A stretch of 64,000 nt of DNA from Desulfurispora thermophila DSM 16022 (GCF_000376385.1 NZ_AQWN01000008.1:1-64000); one strand, 5' to 3'; positions 8,979-17,872 are shown, counted from the stretch's first letter. Numbers and translations: made by a program. The notes: generated by a model not told the origin, from the sequence alone.

Positions 8979-9729
8979 GCCCCATCACCTCCCGGGCCAG
9001 TTCCTGGTATACTTCCGCGCCGCGCGAGCGGCGGTCGTACATCATGACCGGTTGGCCGTAACTGGGTGCTTCGGAAAGCCGCACATTGCGGGGGATGATG
9101 GTGCGGTAAACCAGGTTTTTGAAGTGTTTCTTCACTTCCTCCACCACCTGAATGCTCAAGTTGGTGCGCCCGTCAAACATGGTCAGCAGCACGCCTTCTA
9201 TTTGCAGTTGCCGGTTAAAGCTGCTCTGCACCATGCGAACTGTGTTCATGAGTTGGCCCAGACCCTCCAGGGCATAATACTCACACTGGATGGGAATGAT
9301 TACCGAGTGGGCGGCCGTCAAGGCGTTGATGGTCAAGAGGCCCAGCGAGGGCGGGCAATCAATAATCGTGTAGTCATAGCCGGGGACGCCGCTTAAGGCA
9401 GTGCGGCAGCGGTATTCGCGCTGGGGCAGGTTCACCATTTCCAGTTCGGCGGCCGCCAGTTCGATGCGAGCAGGCAAAACGTGCAGGTTTTCCAGCTGGG
9501 TGGCCGTGATCACGCTGCTGGCCGGCAGATTGTTAATCAAAACATCATAAATTGTGTGTTCCAGTTCATCCTTGTTTATGCCCAGACCGCTGGTGGCATT
9601 GCCCTGCGGGTCGATGTCCACCAGCAACACTCTTTGCCCCAGCAGGGCCAACCCGGCGCTTAAATTGACGGCGGTGGTGGTTTTGGCTACGCCGCCTTTC
9701 TGATTGGCAATGGCGATGACTTTGCCCAT
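8971..9729 (-). CDS. parA: Chromosome partitioning ATPase ParA (Soj)
   Basis: The 252-residue deviant Walker-type ATPase works with ParB in origin segregation and in control of DnaA. It shows QKGGVAKTTTAVNLSAGLA (P-loop with signature Lys), DIDPQGNATSGLG, and YTIIDCPPSLGLLT (Walker B). Several ATGs cluster at the 5' end; ATG 9729 gives the best distance from GAAGGAAG, while 9738 and 9741 sit directly against it. It is the first gene of the parAB operon. Confidence 0.96.
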   Translation of the reverse strand: MGKVIAIANQKGGVAKTTTAVNLSAGLALLGQRVLLVDIDPQGNATSGLGINKDELEHTIYDVLINNLPASSVITATQLENLHVLPARIELAAAELEMVNLPQREYRCRTALSGVPGYDYTIIDCPPSLGLLTINALTAAHSVIIPIQCEYYALEGLGQLMNTVRMVQSSFNRQLQIEGVLLTMFDGRTNLSIQVVEEVKKHFKNLVYRTIIPRNVRLSEAPSYGQPVMMYDRRSRGAEVYQELAREVMGLD

Positions 9730-9814
9730 AGCATGCATCATCTTCCTTCGTTATAACAAGGTCGGTTGACTGTTTTCTCTTGGCAGGTAATTTATTCAAC
9801 AGCTAGCAAGCCTC

Positions 9815-9833
9815 TTCCTGCCGGCGGCAGGAA
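9815..9833. repeat. Perfect palindrome upstream of parA
   Basis: TTCCTGCCGGCGGCAGGAA is a perfect inverted repeat about 85 bases upstream of parA, between the divergent parA and radical SAM genes. With no T-run on either side, an operator or RNA hairpin is more likely than a terminator. Confidence 0.4.
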
Positions 9834-9942
9834 AATAGCCCGATTCCGTAAAATGGTATTTTTGTCAATGTGTTTTTCTTACTACGATTAGTATTAACAC
9901 TGGCGTTGTGGAACCTGGGAAGTATCGGGAGGGTATTGGGCT

Positions 9943-10839
9943 GTGAGTTATCGAGATCTTTTTCCTGATAAACTGGCGGTGCGGGTGGTAAAGGCAGTCA
10001 ATTTACTGGCTGATTGCACGGTTTGTGCTCATGACTGTCGCGTGAACAGGCTGCAGGGGGAAAAGGGGTTTTGTCAGGCTGGCCGCCTGGCTATGGTGAG
10101 CAGTTGGGGGCCCCATTTCGGGGAAGAGGATGTGCTGGTGGGACGGAATGGATCGGGTACAATATTTTTCACCCACTGCAACCTGGCCTGCCGCTTTTGC
10201 CAGAACTGCGACATCAGCCAGGATGGAGAGGGCAGTGAGGTAACTGCCCGGGAACTGGCCCAAATTATGCTGCAATTGCAAAGCAGGGGTTGCCACAACA
10301 TCAACCTGGTTTCCCCCAGCCATTATGTGCCGCAGATACTGGAAGCGCTGCTCATAGCAGTTGAAAAAGGGCTGCATATCCCCCTGGTTTATAACACCGG
10401 TGGCTATGACGCATTGCCCACATTACAACTGCTGGATGGAGTGGTGGATATTTACATGCCCGACATCAAGTTTGGCAATGATGCCCTGGGCCAGCGCTAT
10501 ACCCGGGCGCCGCGCTATTTCACAGTGGCCAAACAGGCTGTGCTGGAAATGCACCGCCAGGTGGGAGATCTGGTAGTGGATGAGCACGGTATAGCCGTGC
10601 GCGGGCTTTTAGTGCGCCACCTGGTTATGCCACACGACCTGGCCCGGACGGCAGAGGTGATAAAATTTATTGCCCAAGAGGTGTCCCGGAACACGCTGGT
10701 AAACATTATGGATCAGTATTACCCGGCGCACCAGGCACACCGCTATCCGGAAATTGCCCGCCGGATTACCCGGGAGGAATATAGCCGGGCGCTTCAGTTG
10801 GCCCGCCAATATGGACTGCGGCGGATTTACGGGGCATGA
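9943..10839 (+). CDS. PflA/PflX-like radical SAM protein (COG1313)
   Basis: This 298-residue radical SAM enzyme has the cluster motif CNLACRFC and an N-terminal Cys cluster CTVCAHDCRVNR...GFC, both standard for the PflX group. The group resembles pyruvate-formate-lyase activating enzyme, but its substrates are mostly unknown. There is no adjacent glycyl radical enzyme gene here. The GTG start at 9943 lies 10 bases after GGGAGGG. It is divergent from parA and may be cotranscribed with the small gene that follows. Confidence 0.88.
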   Translation: MSYRDLFPDKLAVRVVKAVNLLADCTVCAHDCRVNRLQGEKGFCQAGRLAMVSSWGPHFGEEDVLVGRNGSGTIFFTHCNLACRFCQNCDISQDGEGSEVTARELAQIMLQLQSRGCHNINLVSPSHYVPQILEALLIAVEKGLHIPLVYNTGGYDALPTLQLLDGVVDIYMPDIKFGNDALGQRYTRAPRYFTVAKQAVLEMHRQVGDLVVDEHGIAVRGLLVRHLVMPHDLARTAEVIKFIAQEVSRNTLVNIMDQYYPAHQAHRYPEIARRITREEYSRALQLARQYGLRRIYGA

Positions 10840-10867
10840 GGCTGACCGGCAGGAGTTCATCAAGGCC

Positions 10868-11074
10868 ATGCAGCCTGCTTCCTTACTGAGGAAAGCGTAT
10901 CGTATATTCGAGGCCAGGCTGAATAAATACCCCTTTTTCCTGGCCAGCAATTTGATGTTTTTTGTCATGGGCACTTTTGGGGAGGCAATCTCCATTGATT
11001 TTCTGGCCGGATTTATCCACCTTTGTGCCCCGCCGGCTGATGCGGCACTGAATAGGGGGCTGTTCTTTTTGTGA
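10868..11074 (+). CDS. Small hypothetical protein, 68 residues
   Basis: A short frame begins at ATG 10868, 28 bases after the radical SAM stop. It has a basic N-terminal helix (LLRKAYRIFEARLNKYPFF) followed by a hydrophobic segment. Upstream GGCAGGAG is a little far (about 13 bases) for a ribosome site. It is not a SCIFF precursor: it has a single Cys. It is not recognised and could be spurious. Confidence 0.35.
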   Translation: MQPASLLRKAYRIFEARLNKYPFFLASNLMFFVMGTFGEAISIDFLAGFIHLCAPPADAALNRGLFFL

Positions 11075-11142
11075 GCCACCCAGTATAATTTAACAGGTGG
11101 CAAGAATGTCAAAAAGCTGATGTTCAAGGTGGTGGCACATAC

Positions 11143-12594
11143 ATGATTCATAAATTCACGTTTGACGATACCCACCTGGTGCTGGATGTGCACAGCGGGG
11201 CGCTGCACCAGGTGGACGAGTTGGTTTACACCATGCTGCAGGAAGGGGCAAACTTTGACCAGCCGGCGGCGCGGCGGGCCGGGCTGGACTGGCTGCGCAG
11301 GCGGATCGCAGACGGCGGGTGGGAGAGTGCTTCTGCGGTAGCGGATGGAGCACCAGACGGCCTGTCTCGGGCTGCCGGCGGTAATGAGCAGGCAGGTGAA
11401 GAAACACTGTTAACAGAGGCCCTGGAGGAGATCCAGCAGCTCATAGCCCAGGGCCTGCTCTACAGCCCCGACCCGCTGGGCGGCCACTACGAGCCGCCTC
11501 GCACCGGTGTGGTCAAAGCGCTCTGCCTGCACCTGGCCCACGATTGTAACCTGGCCTGCCGCTATTGCTTTGCCGGCCAGGGCGCCTATGGCGGGCCGGC
11601 CGGGCTGATGTCCGCCGCGGTGGGGAGGCGGGCCATCGACTTTTTGCTATCCGCCGCCGGGTCGCGCCGCCATGTGGAAGTGGACTTCTTCGGCGGTGAG
11701 CCGCTGCTGAACAAACAGGTGATGTATGAATTGGTGCAGTATGGCCGGCAGCAGGCGCAAAAGGTGGGCAAGCAAATCAAGTTCACCCTAACCACCAACG
11801 CCCTGCTGCTGGACCAGGCCACCGCCGAATTTTTAAACCAGCAGGAGATGAGCGTGGTTTTAAGCCACGACGGCCGGCCGGCAGTGCACGACCGCATGCG
11901 CCCCTTTCCGGCCGGCGGCGGCTCGGCGGAGCTGGTGCTGGAAAAAATTCACCATTTTTTATCCAGTAGAAACTACCAGAATTACTATGTGCGCGGCACA
12001 TACACCGCTCTGAACACGGACTTTGCCGCTGATGTGATCTATCTCATTGAGCAGGGTTTTGCTGAGGTATCGGTGGAGCCCGTGGTGGCCCCGCCTCTAC
12101 AGCCCTATGCGTTGCGCGAAGAGCACCTGCCCGAGTTAAAGCAGCAATACGAAATCCTTACCCGCTACCTGCTGCAGCGCCACCGTCAGGGCCGGCCGGT
12201 CAATTTCTTTCATTTCAACATAGACTTAGAAGGCGGACCCTGTCTGGCCAAACGTCTCACGGGTTGCGCGGCGGGAGTGGAATATCTGGCCGTGGCGCCC
12301 GACGGTGCCCTTTACCCCTGCCACCAGTTTGCCGGCCGGGAGGAATACCGCCTGGGCGATGTCTGGCAGGGTGTGCAAAACCAGAACCTGGTGGAAACCT
12401 TCCGCCAGGCCCACATTTACCACAAGCCGCACTGCCAGGAGTGCTGGGCGCGCCATTACTGCAGCGGTGGCTGTCATGCCAGTGCGGTCAATTACGGCGG
12501 GCATATCCTGTCCCCCTACCCGCTGGGTTGTGAGCTGGCCAGAAAGCGGTTGGAGTGTGCGCTGTACTTGAAGGCGCAGCAGCTGGCCAATTAA
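11143..12594 (+). CDS. SCIFF-type thioether-forming radical SAM/SPASM maturase
   Basis: The 483-residue enzyme is expected to install Cys-to-Thr thioether links in the six-Cys SCIFF peptide (CteB-like). The N-terminus MIHKFTFDDTHLVLDVHSGA is the family's leader-binding (RRE) domain. The radical SAM motif CNLACRYCF lies around residue 136, followed by VEVDFFGGEPLLN. The C-terminal SPASM domain carries CAAGVEYLAVAPDG, YPCHQFAG and CQECWARHYCSGGCH. An extra segment of about 40 residues near 60-100 is Ala/Gly-rich. Unusually, no SCIFF precursor frame is visible within the flanking intergenic bases. A terminator follows. Confidence 0.93.
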   Translation: MIHKFTFDDTHLVLDVHSGALHQVDELVYTMLQEGANFDQPAARRAGLDWLRRRIADGGWESASAVADGAPDGLSRAAGGNEQAGEETLLTEALEEIQQLIAQGLLYSPDPLGGHYEPPRTGVVKALCLHLAHDCNLACRYCFAGQGAYGGPAGLMSAAVGRRAIDFLLSAAGSRRHVEVDFFGGEPLLNKQVMYELVQYGRQQAQKVGKQIKFTLTTNALLLDQATAEFLNQQEMSVVLSHDGRPAVHDRMRPFPAGGGSAELVLEKIHHFLSSRNYQNYYVRGTYTALNTDFAADVIYLIEQGFAEVSVEPVVAPPLQPYALREEHLPELKQQYEILTRYLLQRHRQGRPVNFFHFNIDLEGGPCLAKRLTGCAAGVEYLAVAPDGALYPCHQFAGREEYRLGDVWQGVQNQNLVETFRQAHIYHKPHCQECWARHYCSGGCHASAVNYGGHILSPYPLGCELARKRLECALYLKAQQLAN

Positions 12595-12667
12595 TGTTGC
12601 CGCCAACTCGCGGAATCAAAATAGATTGCCTTGTAATATATGCCGAAATATGACGATTTTGGTTGTT

Positions 12668-12697
12668 AACCGGGGGATAATTGCCCCCGGTTTGTTT
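12668..12697 (+). terminator. Intrinsic terminator after the SCIFF maturase
   Basis: AACCGGGGG pairs with CCCCCGGTT around ATAATTG, followed by TGTTTTTA. Confidence 0.85.
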
Positions 12698-12876
12698 TTA
12701 CGGCATTTTAACAGGTTAGCTATATTGTGTTAAAATAAGCCTGGTTGAACACGTCCATTTTTGTATGATATCAAAATAATCAGAATATTGTTTGCATGAA
12801 TATTAACCTGGCAATTGCCGCTTGAGCAGGGGCAGTACCGGCGTGAATAAAATTTGTGACAGGGAGTTGATGCGGT

Positions 12877-14256
12877 GTGCACTGGCGGCTCAGGTTCAGC
12901 CCGGTGAAGTGGCTGGCCTACCGGTTAAAACATCCTCACGAACCCAACCTGATTATAGCGGTGGCGCTTTACACCGTTTTCATTATGTATTTGTGCGCTG
13001 TCATTGGGGCGGGCGGCCGCGTTTGGGCCGTGCAGGTGGACGGCCGGGAAGTGGCACTGGTGAAGGAGGAAAAAGTAGCCCGCCAGGCGCTGGCGCAGGT
13101 TGTGGAGCAAAAGAGCCGGGAACTGGGCCGGCCGGTGCTCCCGCTGGAGAAAGTGCAAATTGTCAGTGTGCGGCGGTCCAGCCCGCATCTGTTGGACGGA
13201 CGGACTTTGGTCGCCTTGTTGGATGACTGTTTGACTTATCAGTCCACCGCTACCGGCCTGGCGGTAAACGGCGAGGTAAAAATAATCCTGCCCGACCGCC
13301 AGGAGGCGCAGCGCCTGCTGGCCCGTCTGAAGGCGCGCTTCAGCCGGCCGGGTGAAGAGGTGGGCTTTGCAGAAGATGTGGCCCTGGTGGATGTGCAGTG
13401 CGATCCGGCCCGGGTGACGCCGCCCCAGGAAGCCCTGGAACGGGTGCTGCTGGGTGGACAGACCGTGAGCAAGTACACGGTGAAGGAAGGCGATACGGCC
13501 TGGGACATTGCCCGGGCCACCGGCATGACGGTGGAGCAAATTGCTGCGGCCAACCCGGATATCGATTTGGAAAGTCTGCAGATCGGTCAGGAGATCAGCT
13601 TGCATGTGGTCAAACCGCTGGTCAGTGTGGTGGCCACTTCCCGCCAGAGCGTCCTGGAGATCATTCCACCTGAAGTGAAGGTGGAAAAGGACAAGTCACT
13701 CCTGCTGGGTGACAGCAAGGTCAAGCAACAGGGCCGCCCCGGCAAGAAAGAAGCTGTCTATGAAGTGGTGCGTGTAAACGGGACGGTGAGCGAGCGCAAG
13801 CTGGTGGCCGAGCGCATCATTGAAAAACCCCAGCCCAAGATTATTGCCAAGGGCAGCAGGCTGCTGCTGGCCTCGCGTTCGCGCAGCGGAGACGGGCGCT
13901 TGGCCTGGCCTACAGTGGGCTCGGTGGTATCGCCCTTCGGCCAGCGCTGGGGGCGGATGCACGAGGGTGTGGACATCAGCGGCGGCATCGGCGACCCGGT
14001 GGTGGCCGCCCAGTCGGGCACGGTGATCCGGGCCGGCTGGTACAGCGGCTACGGCAAGTGCGTGGATGTTTCGCACGGTGATGGTGTTATTACCCGTTAC
14101 GGCCACCTGTCGCGGATCAGTGTGTCGGTAGGCCAGTATGTGGAAAAGGGCCAGCTCATTGGCCGGGTGGGTAACACCGGACGTTCCACCGGCCCCCACC
14201 TGCATTTCGAGGTCATAGTCAATGGCACGCCGCGCAACCCCATGCGTTACTTGTAA
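12877..14256 (+). CDS. Membrane-anchored LysM/M23 metallopeptidase
   Basis: This is a predicted cell-wall hydrolase or sporulation/division endopeptidase acting outside the membrane. A membrane anchor lies at about 30-55, a LysM peptidoglycan-binding domain at about 198-245 (YTVKEGDTAWDIARATGM), then a G5-like stretch (VYEVVRVNGTVSERKLV). The M23 domain at about 345-459 has Zn ligands H362 and D366 (HEGVDISGG) and H441xH443 (HLHFEV). All Zn ligands are present, so it should be active. GTG 12877 lies after AGGGAG. It resembles the peptidases often found near the origin in Clostridia. Confidence 0.92.
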   Translation: MHWRLRFSPVKWLAYRLKHPHEPNLIIAVALYTVFIMYLCAVIGAGGRVWAVQVDGREVALVKEEKVARQALAQVVEQKSRELGRPVLPLEKVQIVSVRRSSPHLLDGRTLVALLDDCLTYQSTATGLAVNGEVKIILPDRQEAQRLLARLKARFSRPGEEVGFAEDVALVDVQCDPARVTPPQEALERVLLGGQTVSKYTVKEGDTAWDIARATGMTVEQIAAANPDIDLESLQIGQEISLHVVKPLVSVVATSRQSVLEIIPPEVKVEKDKSLLLGDSKVKQQGRPGKKEAVYEVVRVNGTVSERKLVAERIIEKPQPKIIAKGSRLLLASRSRSGDGRLAWPTVGSVVSPFGQRWGRMHEGVDISGGIGDPVVAAQSGTVIRAGWYSGYGKCVDVSHGDGVITRYGHLSRISVSVGQYVEKGQLIGRVGNTGRSTGPHLHFEVIVNGTPRNPMRYL

Positions 14257-14330
14257 AGGATTTGTGGGCCAACCGCTCTTTGGTGCTTTCAGGCGGGGCT
14301 TTAACATGTTATGAGTTATGTATTTAAATT

Positions 14331-14357
14331 GGCCGCCCGTTTTCCCGGGCGGCTTTT
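14331..14357 (+). terminator. Intrinsic terminator after the M23 gene
   Basis: GCCGCCCG (14332-14339) pairs with CGGGCGGC (14346-14353), followed by TTTTC. Confidence 0.8.
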
Positions 14358-14459
14358 CGCAAGTGGTGCAGATCACAGTAAAAGGCGGAAAAATTCGGGT
14401 GTTTTCTAAAACCGGCAGTGGTGCTATAATGATCAGCGGATAACACCTTAAGAAGGGTT

Positions 14460-15113
14460 GTGAGCAGCCGTATGGCAGCAAAAAAAGAGAAAGCCAGAAA
14501 CCAGAATGTTAAACCGGATAAACTCAGCCGCCGGGAAAAACGGCGTCGCCAGCAGCGGATCGTCTTTGGCATTGTGGTGGCCTTTCTGGCCCTGGGGTTG
14601 ATTGCCACCTCCATAGTCTGGTCGGTGGGCGGCCGCAGCAATCTGACCAGTGCGGCCACGGCCAATGTGGCCCAGCCCGAGAAAACAGTTTCCCCGCAGG
14701 AGCAAATTGCCCGGCTGGAAAAAGAGCTGCAACAAAAGCCGGATGACGTACAGGTGATGAGCAAGCTGGCCACGGCTTATTTGCGTGCCGGCCAGCGGGA
14801 CAAGGGTCTGGCCCTGCTGGAAAAGGCCGTGCAAAAACAGCCCGATAATAACGACCTGCGACTGGATCTGGCCCTGCATTATTTCCTGGCCAACCAGAAT
14901 GACAAATCCATTGCCGAACTGAACCAGATTATCCGCCGGCAGCCCGATAACAAAACCGCCCACTTCTATCTGGGCCAGGTGCTGGCACTGGGCAAGCAGG
15001 ACTACAAAGGCGGCATTGTTGAACTGGAGAAGTATATCGAACTGGCCAAAACGGGTGACGATGTGCAGAAGGCCCGCCAGATGATTGATGAATGGAAAAA
15101 GATGATCAAATAG
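14460..15113 (+). CDS. Membrane-anchored TPR protein
   Basis: The 217-residue protein has a very basic N-terminus (KRRRQQR-type), one membrane helix at about 38-58, and about three tetratricopeptide repeats (for example SKLATAYLRAGQRDKGLALL and AHFYLGQVLALGKQDYKGGI). A scaffold role in the periplasmic or wall space is likely, but no partner is identifiable. A TATAAT at 14425-14430 is a possible -10 box. Either GTG 14460 or ATG 14472 may be the start; AGAAGGG is close to the first and distant from the second. A terminator follows, so it is probably a single-gene unit. Confidence 0.85.
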   Translation: MSSRMAAKKEKARNQNVKPDKLSRREKRRRQQRIVFGIVVAFLALGLIATSIVWSVGGRSNLTSAATANVAQPEKTVSPQEQIARLEKELQQKPDDVQVMSKLATAYLRAGQRDKGLALLEKAVQKQPDNNDLRLDLALHYFLANQNDKSIAELNQIIRRQPDNKTAHFYLGQVLALGKQDYKGGIVELEKYIELAKTGDDVQKARQMIDEWKKMIK

Positions 15114-15120
15114 TTTCCGG

Positions 15121-15147
15121 CCCCGCCTGCTTGAGCGGGGTTTTTTT
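15121..15147 (+). terminator. Intrinsic terminator after the TPR gene
   Basis: CCCCGC pairs with GCGGGG around CTGCTTGA, then seven T. Confidence 0.9.
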
Positions 15148-15185
15148 ACGAGGTAACATTATTCAATTAATCAGGTGAGCAGACA

Positions 15186-16052
15186 ATGAACTATTTGACT
15201 AAAATCAGGAATATATATACCAGAAGGAAGATGATCTGGCTGCTGGCCGTGCTGGCCGGCTGCTTTTTCACACGCTATCCGGGCTGGTTGAAAAATAAAG
15301 CCTATGTGCTTTACCGGCAGGCGGCCCGGGGGCAGTTGCTGCTGGAGACCGGTGGCTGGCAACAGGCCCACAGCCAGCATTTCCTGCTGCGTTACCAATC
15401 CAGCGATGCTGCCTACGCCCGGATGGTGCTGGAAACCGCGGAGGAGTTTTACCGGCCGGTGTTTGCTGCTTATAATGTACAACCGCGACAGAAGATACTG
15501 CTGGTGCTTTACCCCGATGCGCGCCAGCTGGGAGCCGGTTTAAACTGGCCCTCCACCACCAGCGCGATCGGCGTTTACTGGGGTGGGGTGGTACGCGTGC
15601 TTTCTCCCGCCGCCTGGCTGGCGGAGATTTCTCCAGAGCAACTGGCCGGCCATTTTAAACAAAACGGCCCGCTGGCCCACGAGCTAACCCACTACGCGGT
15701 GGACTGGCTTGCGGCCGGCAATTGTCCGCGCTGGCTGACCGAGGGGCTGGCCCAGTACGAAGAGTGGCACCTCACCGGCTTTGAAATGCCTGCCGGTGAA
15801 GGGGAGCGGGAGACAACCTTACCTTTGGCAGAGTTGGACAAATACTTTGACACTGTGCAGGGGGAAAGCCTGGCCTACCGGCAGTCCTTTTTACTGGTCC
15901 GTTATCTGATGAATGTTTACGGCCGGGAGCAGGTGCAGGAAATTTTGCGCCAGCTGGGAAAAGGACAGACTATAGAAAGAGCGGTACGGCAGGCGCTGGG
16001 GATTTCCCTGGTGCAACTGGAAAGGGACTGGCGAGCGGCAGAAAAACTATAA
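15186..16052 (+). CDS. Peptidase-MA-like (gluzincin) membrane metallopeptidase
   Basis: The 288-residue protein has an N-terminal signal anchor (about 15-30) and a gluzincin Zn site. HELTH lies at 165-169, with the third ligand probably E186 in WLTEGLAQYEEW. This is the pattern of the peptidase MA-like family, whose physiological substrates are largely unknown. It sits between the TPR gene and murA in a block of envelope genes. The ATG start is preceded by a weak AGGTGAGC. Confidence 0.85.
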   Translation: MNYLTKIRNIYTRRKMIWLLAVLAGCFFTRYPGWLKNKAYVLYRQAARGQLLLETGGWQQAHSQHFLLRYQSSDAAYARMVLETAEEFYRPVFAAYNVQPRQKILLVLYPDARQLGAGLNWPSTTSAIGVYWGGVVRVLSPAAWLAEISPEQLAGHFKQNGPLAHELTHYAVDWLAAGNCPRWLTEGLAQYEEWHLTGFEMPAGEGERETTLPLAELDKYFDTVQGESLAYRQSFLLVRYLMNVYGREQVQEILRQLGKGQTIERAVRQALGISLVQLERDWRAAEKL

Positions 16053-16164
16053 AACGCCGCCAACTTGAAAAAATTGCCGGACGGGGCAGGATTTTGGCGT
16101 AAAGTATAGTATTAGCAAAGGGTAGTTTGAAAATAACTAATAAGGCTGTTTACTGCGCATACTG

Positions 16165-16255
16165 CAGGCAGGTGTGTTTCCGCGCCCTTGCCGGGTGCTA
16201 CAACCGGCACTCCAGACGGGCTCGCTCCAAAGGCACACCCGCGGAACTTTTATTT
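16165..16255 (+). other. Structured leader-like region upstream of murA
   Basis: GCAGGTGTGTTTCCGCG near 16169-16185 can pair with the 3' part (GGCACACC and CGCGGAA near 16230-16245), and GTGC/GCAC form an inner pair. TTTTATTT follows immediately, giving a terminator-like end about 50 bases before murA. A similar arrangement occurs at 56749-56812. It may be an attenuator; no known riboswitch consensus was recognised. Confidence 0.35.
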
Positions 16256-16299
16256 CTGTGTTAGGCTATAGAATAAGAACACAGCGTGGGGAGAAGAGC

Positions 16300-17577
16300 A
16301 TGGAAATAAACTACGACACCGGTAAAATAGTCGTGGCGGGTGGCCGGCGGCTTACAGGCACGGTGCGCATCAGCGGGGCCAAAAACGCCGCCCTGGTGCT
16401 GATCTGCGCCGCCACCATGGCCACCGAGCCAGTAATCCTGGAGAATGTACCCGACATCAGCGACATTCATGTGCTGGTGCAAATATTAAAAGAAATAGGC
16501 ATTGAAGTGACCTGGCCGGCTGAAGGCACTCTGGCCATCAGCGCCACGGGTGCCCCCCAGTTGCCGCCGCCCTACCAGCTGGTGAAAAAGCTGCGCGCCT
16601 CCAACCTGCTGCTGGGGCCGCTTTTGGCCCGTTTCGGGCAGGCCCAGGTTTCCCTGCCCGGCGGTTGCAACATCGGTGTGCGGCCCATGGATCTGCACTT
16701 CAAAGGGCTGGCCGCCCTGGGGGCCGAAATCCGCATGGAAAAGGGCACGGTGCTGGCCAGCGCCGGCCGGCTGCGCGGCGCCCGCATCTACCTGGATTTT
16801 CCCAGCGTGGGAGCGACGGAAAATATTATGATGGCGGCCTGTCTGGCCGAGGGGCAGACCATCCTGGAGAACGTGGCCAAAGAGCCCGAAATAGTGGACC
16901 TGGCCAATTTTTTGAATTGCCTGGGGGCCCGGGTGCGCGGCGCTGGCACCGATGTGATCAAAATTGAAGGCACAGCGCAGCTCAAAGGTTGCCTGCGTTA
17001 CAATGTCATACCCGACCGCATTGAGGCCGGTACCTATATGATCGCCGCGGCTGCCACGCGGGGCAGCGTTCAACTGAGCGGTGTCATCCCCCGCCACCTG
17101 GAGCCGCTCTGCGCCAAGCTGCGGGAGGCCGGGGTGAGTGTGACCGAAGGCGAGGACAGTGTGCTGGTGCAGGGTGACGGCAACTACCAGCCCATTGACA
17201 TTAAAACGCTGCCCTACCCCGGTTTTCCCACCGACCTGCAGTCGCAGATGATGGCCTTTTTGTCCACCGTGCCCGGCATCAGTTTGATCACGGAAAACAT
17301 TTTTGAAAACCGTTACCGGGTGGCCGACGAGCTGGCGCGCATGGGTGCCCGCATCAAGGTGGAAGGCCGCCTGGCCGTGATCGAGGGCGTGCCCGCGCTG
17401 CAGGGCACCCAGGTGCGGGCCAGCGATTTGCGGGCCGGTGCCGCGCTGGTCATTGCCGGGTTGATGGCCCAGGGCCGCACCGAGATTTACAATCCCGGCT
17501 ATATCTTCCGCGGCTACCACGACATTATTGGCAAATTGAGCAGCCTGGGGGCGGAAATCGCCTTCCAGGCGGAATGA
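16300..17577 (+). CDS. murA: UDP-N-acetylglucosamine 1-carboxyvinyltransferase
   Basis: It transfers enolpyruvate from PEP to UDP-GlcNAc, the first committed step of peptidoglycan synthesis in the cytoplasm. The 425 residues are the usual length. The start region has GTVRISGAKNAAL (substrate Lys/Asn), and the catalytic loop PGGCNIGVRPMD contains C123, equivalent to the fosfomycin-target Cys. Two EPSP-synthase-like halves follow. ATG 16300 is placed by GGGGAG; the frame is open upstream to 16174 but those residues do not fit the family. Bacillota often have two MurA copies; which one this is cannot be told here. Confidence 0.96.
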   Translation: MEINYDTGKIVVAGGRRLTGTVRISGAKNAALVLICAATMATEPVILENVPDISDIHVLVQILKEIGIEVTWPAEGTLAISATGAPQLPPPYQLVKKLRASNLLLGPLLARFGQAQVSLPGGCNIGVRPMDLHFKGLAALGAEIRMEKGTVLASAGRLRGARIYLDFPSVGATENIMMAACLAEGQTILENVAKEPEIVDLANFLNCLGARVRGAGTDVIKIEGTAQLKGCLRYNVIPDRIEAGTYMIAAAATRGSVQLSGVIPRHLEPLCAKLREAGVSVTEGEDSVLVQGDGNYQPIDIKTLPYPGFPTDLQSQMMAFLSTVPGISLITENIFENRYRVADELARMGARIKVEGRLAVIEGVPALQGTQVRASDLRAGAALVIAGLMAQGRTEIYNPGYIFRGYHDIIGKLSSLGAEIAFQAE

Positions 17578-17580
17578 GCA

Positions 17581-17611
17581 AAGGGCCCTGCTTGAAGAGG
17601 GCCCTTAAAGT
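17581..17611 (+). terminator. Intrinsic terminator after murA
   Basis: AAGGGCCCT pairs with AGGGCCCTT around GCTTGAAG, then AAAGTTTT. Confidence 0.82.
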
Positions 17612-17721
17612 TTTCGCCCGCCTGTGGGCACTGTAGCTGCGCCAGGGAGGGCATAGAGACAATAAAGGGCTGCGGTTCGAAAATTTCTGAGCACTGTGTC
17701 TGAGCTGTGCTCGCGCTGGCA

Positions 17722-17826
17722 CTATGCACTGCCGGCGGGTGCCGGCACTCCCAGCGCCGCCCGGAACTGGCTTAAGGTAAAGGGTTTGGCCAGGTAACCA
17801 TCGCAGTCGCCAGGACATATTTATTA
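17722..17826 (-). pseudogene. Scar of a response-regulator receiver domain
   Basis: On the minus strand a frame reads CDGYLAKPFTLSQFRAALGV and stops at 17722. This is the conserved end of a receiver domain (the Lys-Pro of the active site and helix 5). Everything upstream is gone, since rlmH begins 47 bases away on the other strand. It is a deletion remnant of a response regulator. Confidence 0.55.
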
Positions 17827-17872
17827 GCTGAATCCCTGGAAAGTGATACAATAATACCCGGGGGGAGATGCC

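Noticed and set aside
10754-11142. A possible SCIFF peptide gene in front of the maturase
   Set aside because: All frames were inspected; none has six Cys within about 45 residues.
16165-16260. T-box riboswitch before murA
   Set aside because: The GGTGT...CCGCG string only loosely resembles the T-box core, and murA is not an amino-acid or tRNA-synthetase gene.
16486-17520. A 344-codon minus-strand frame opposite murA
   Set aside because: It is a shadow of murA codon bias; the murA frame carries all conserved residues.
17625-17700. A tRNA-like GGTTCGAAA string near 17675
   Set aside because: No acceptor, D or anticodon stem can be built around it.
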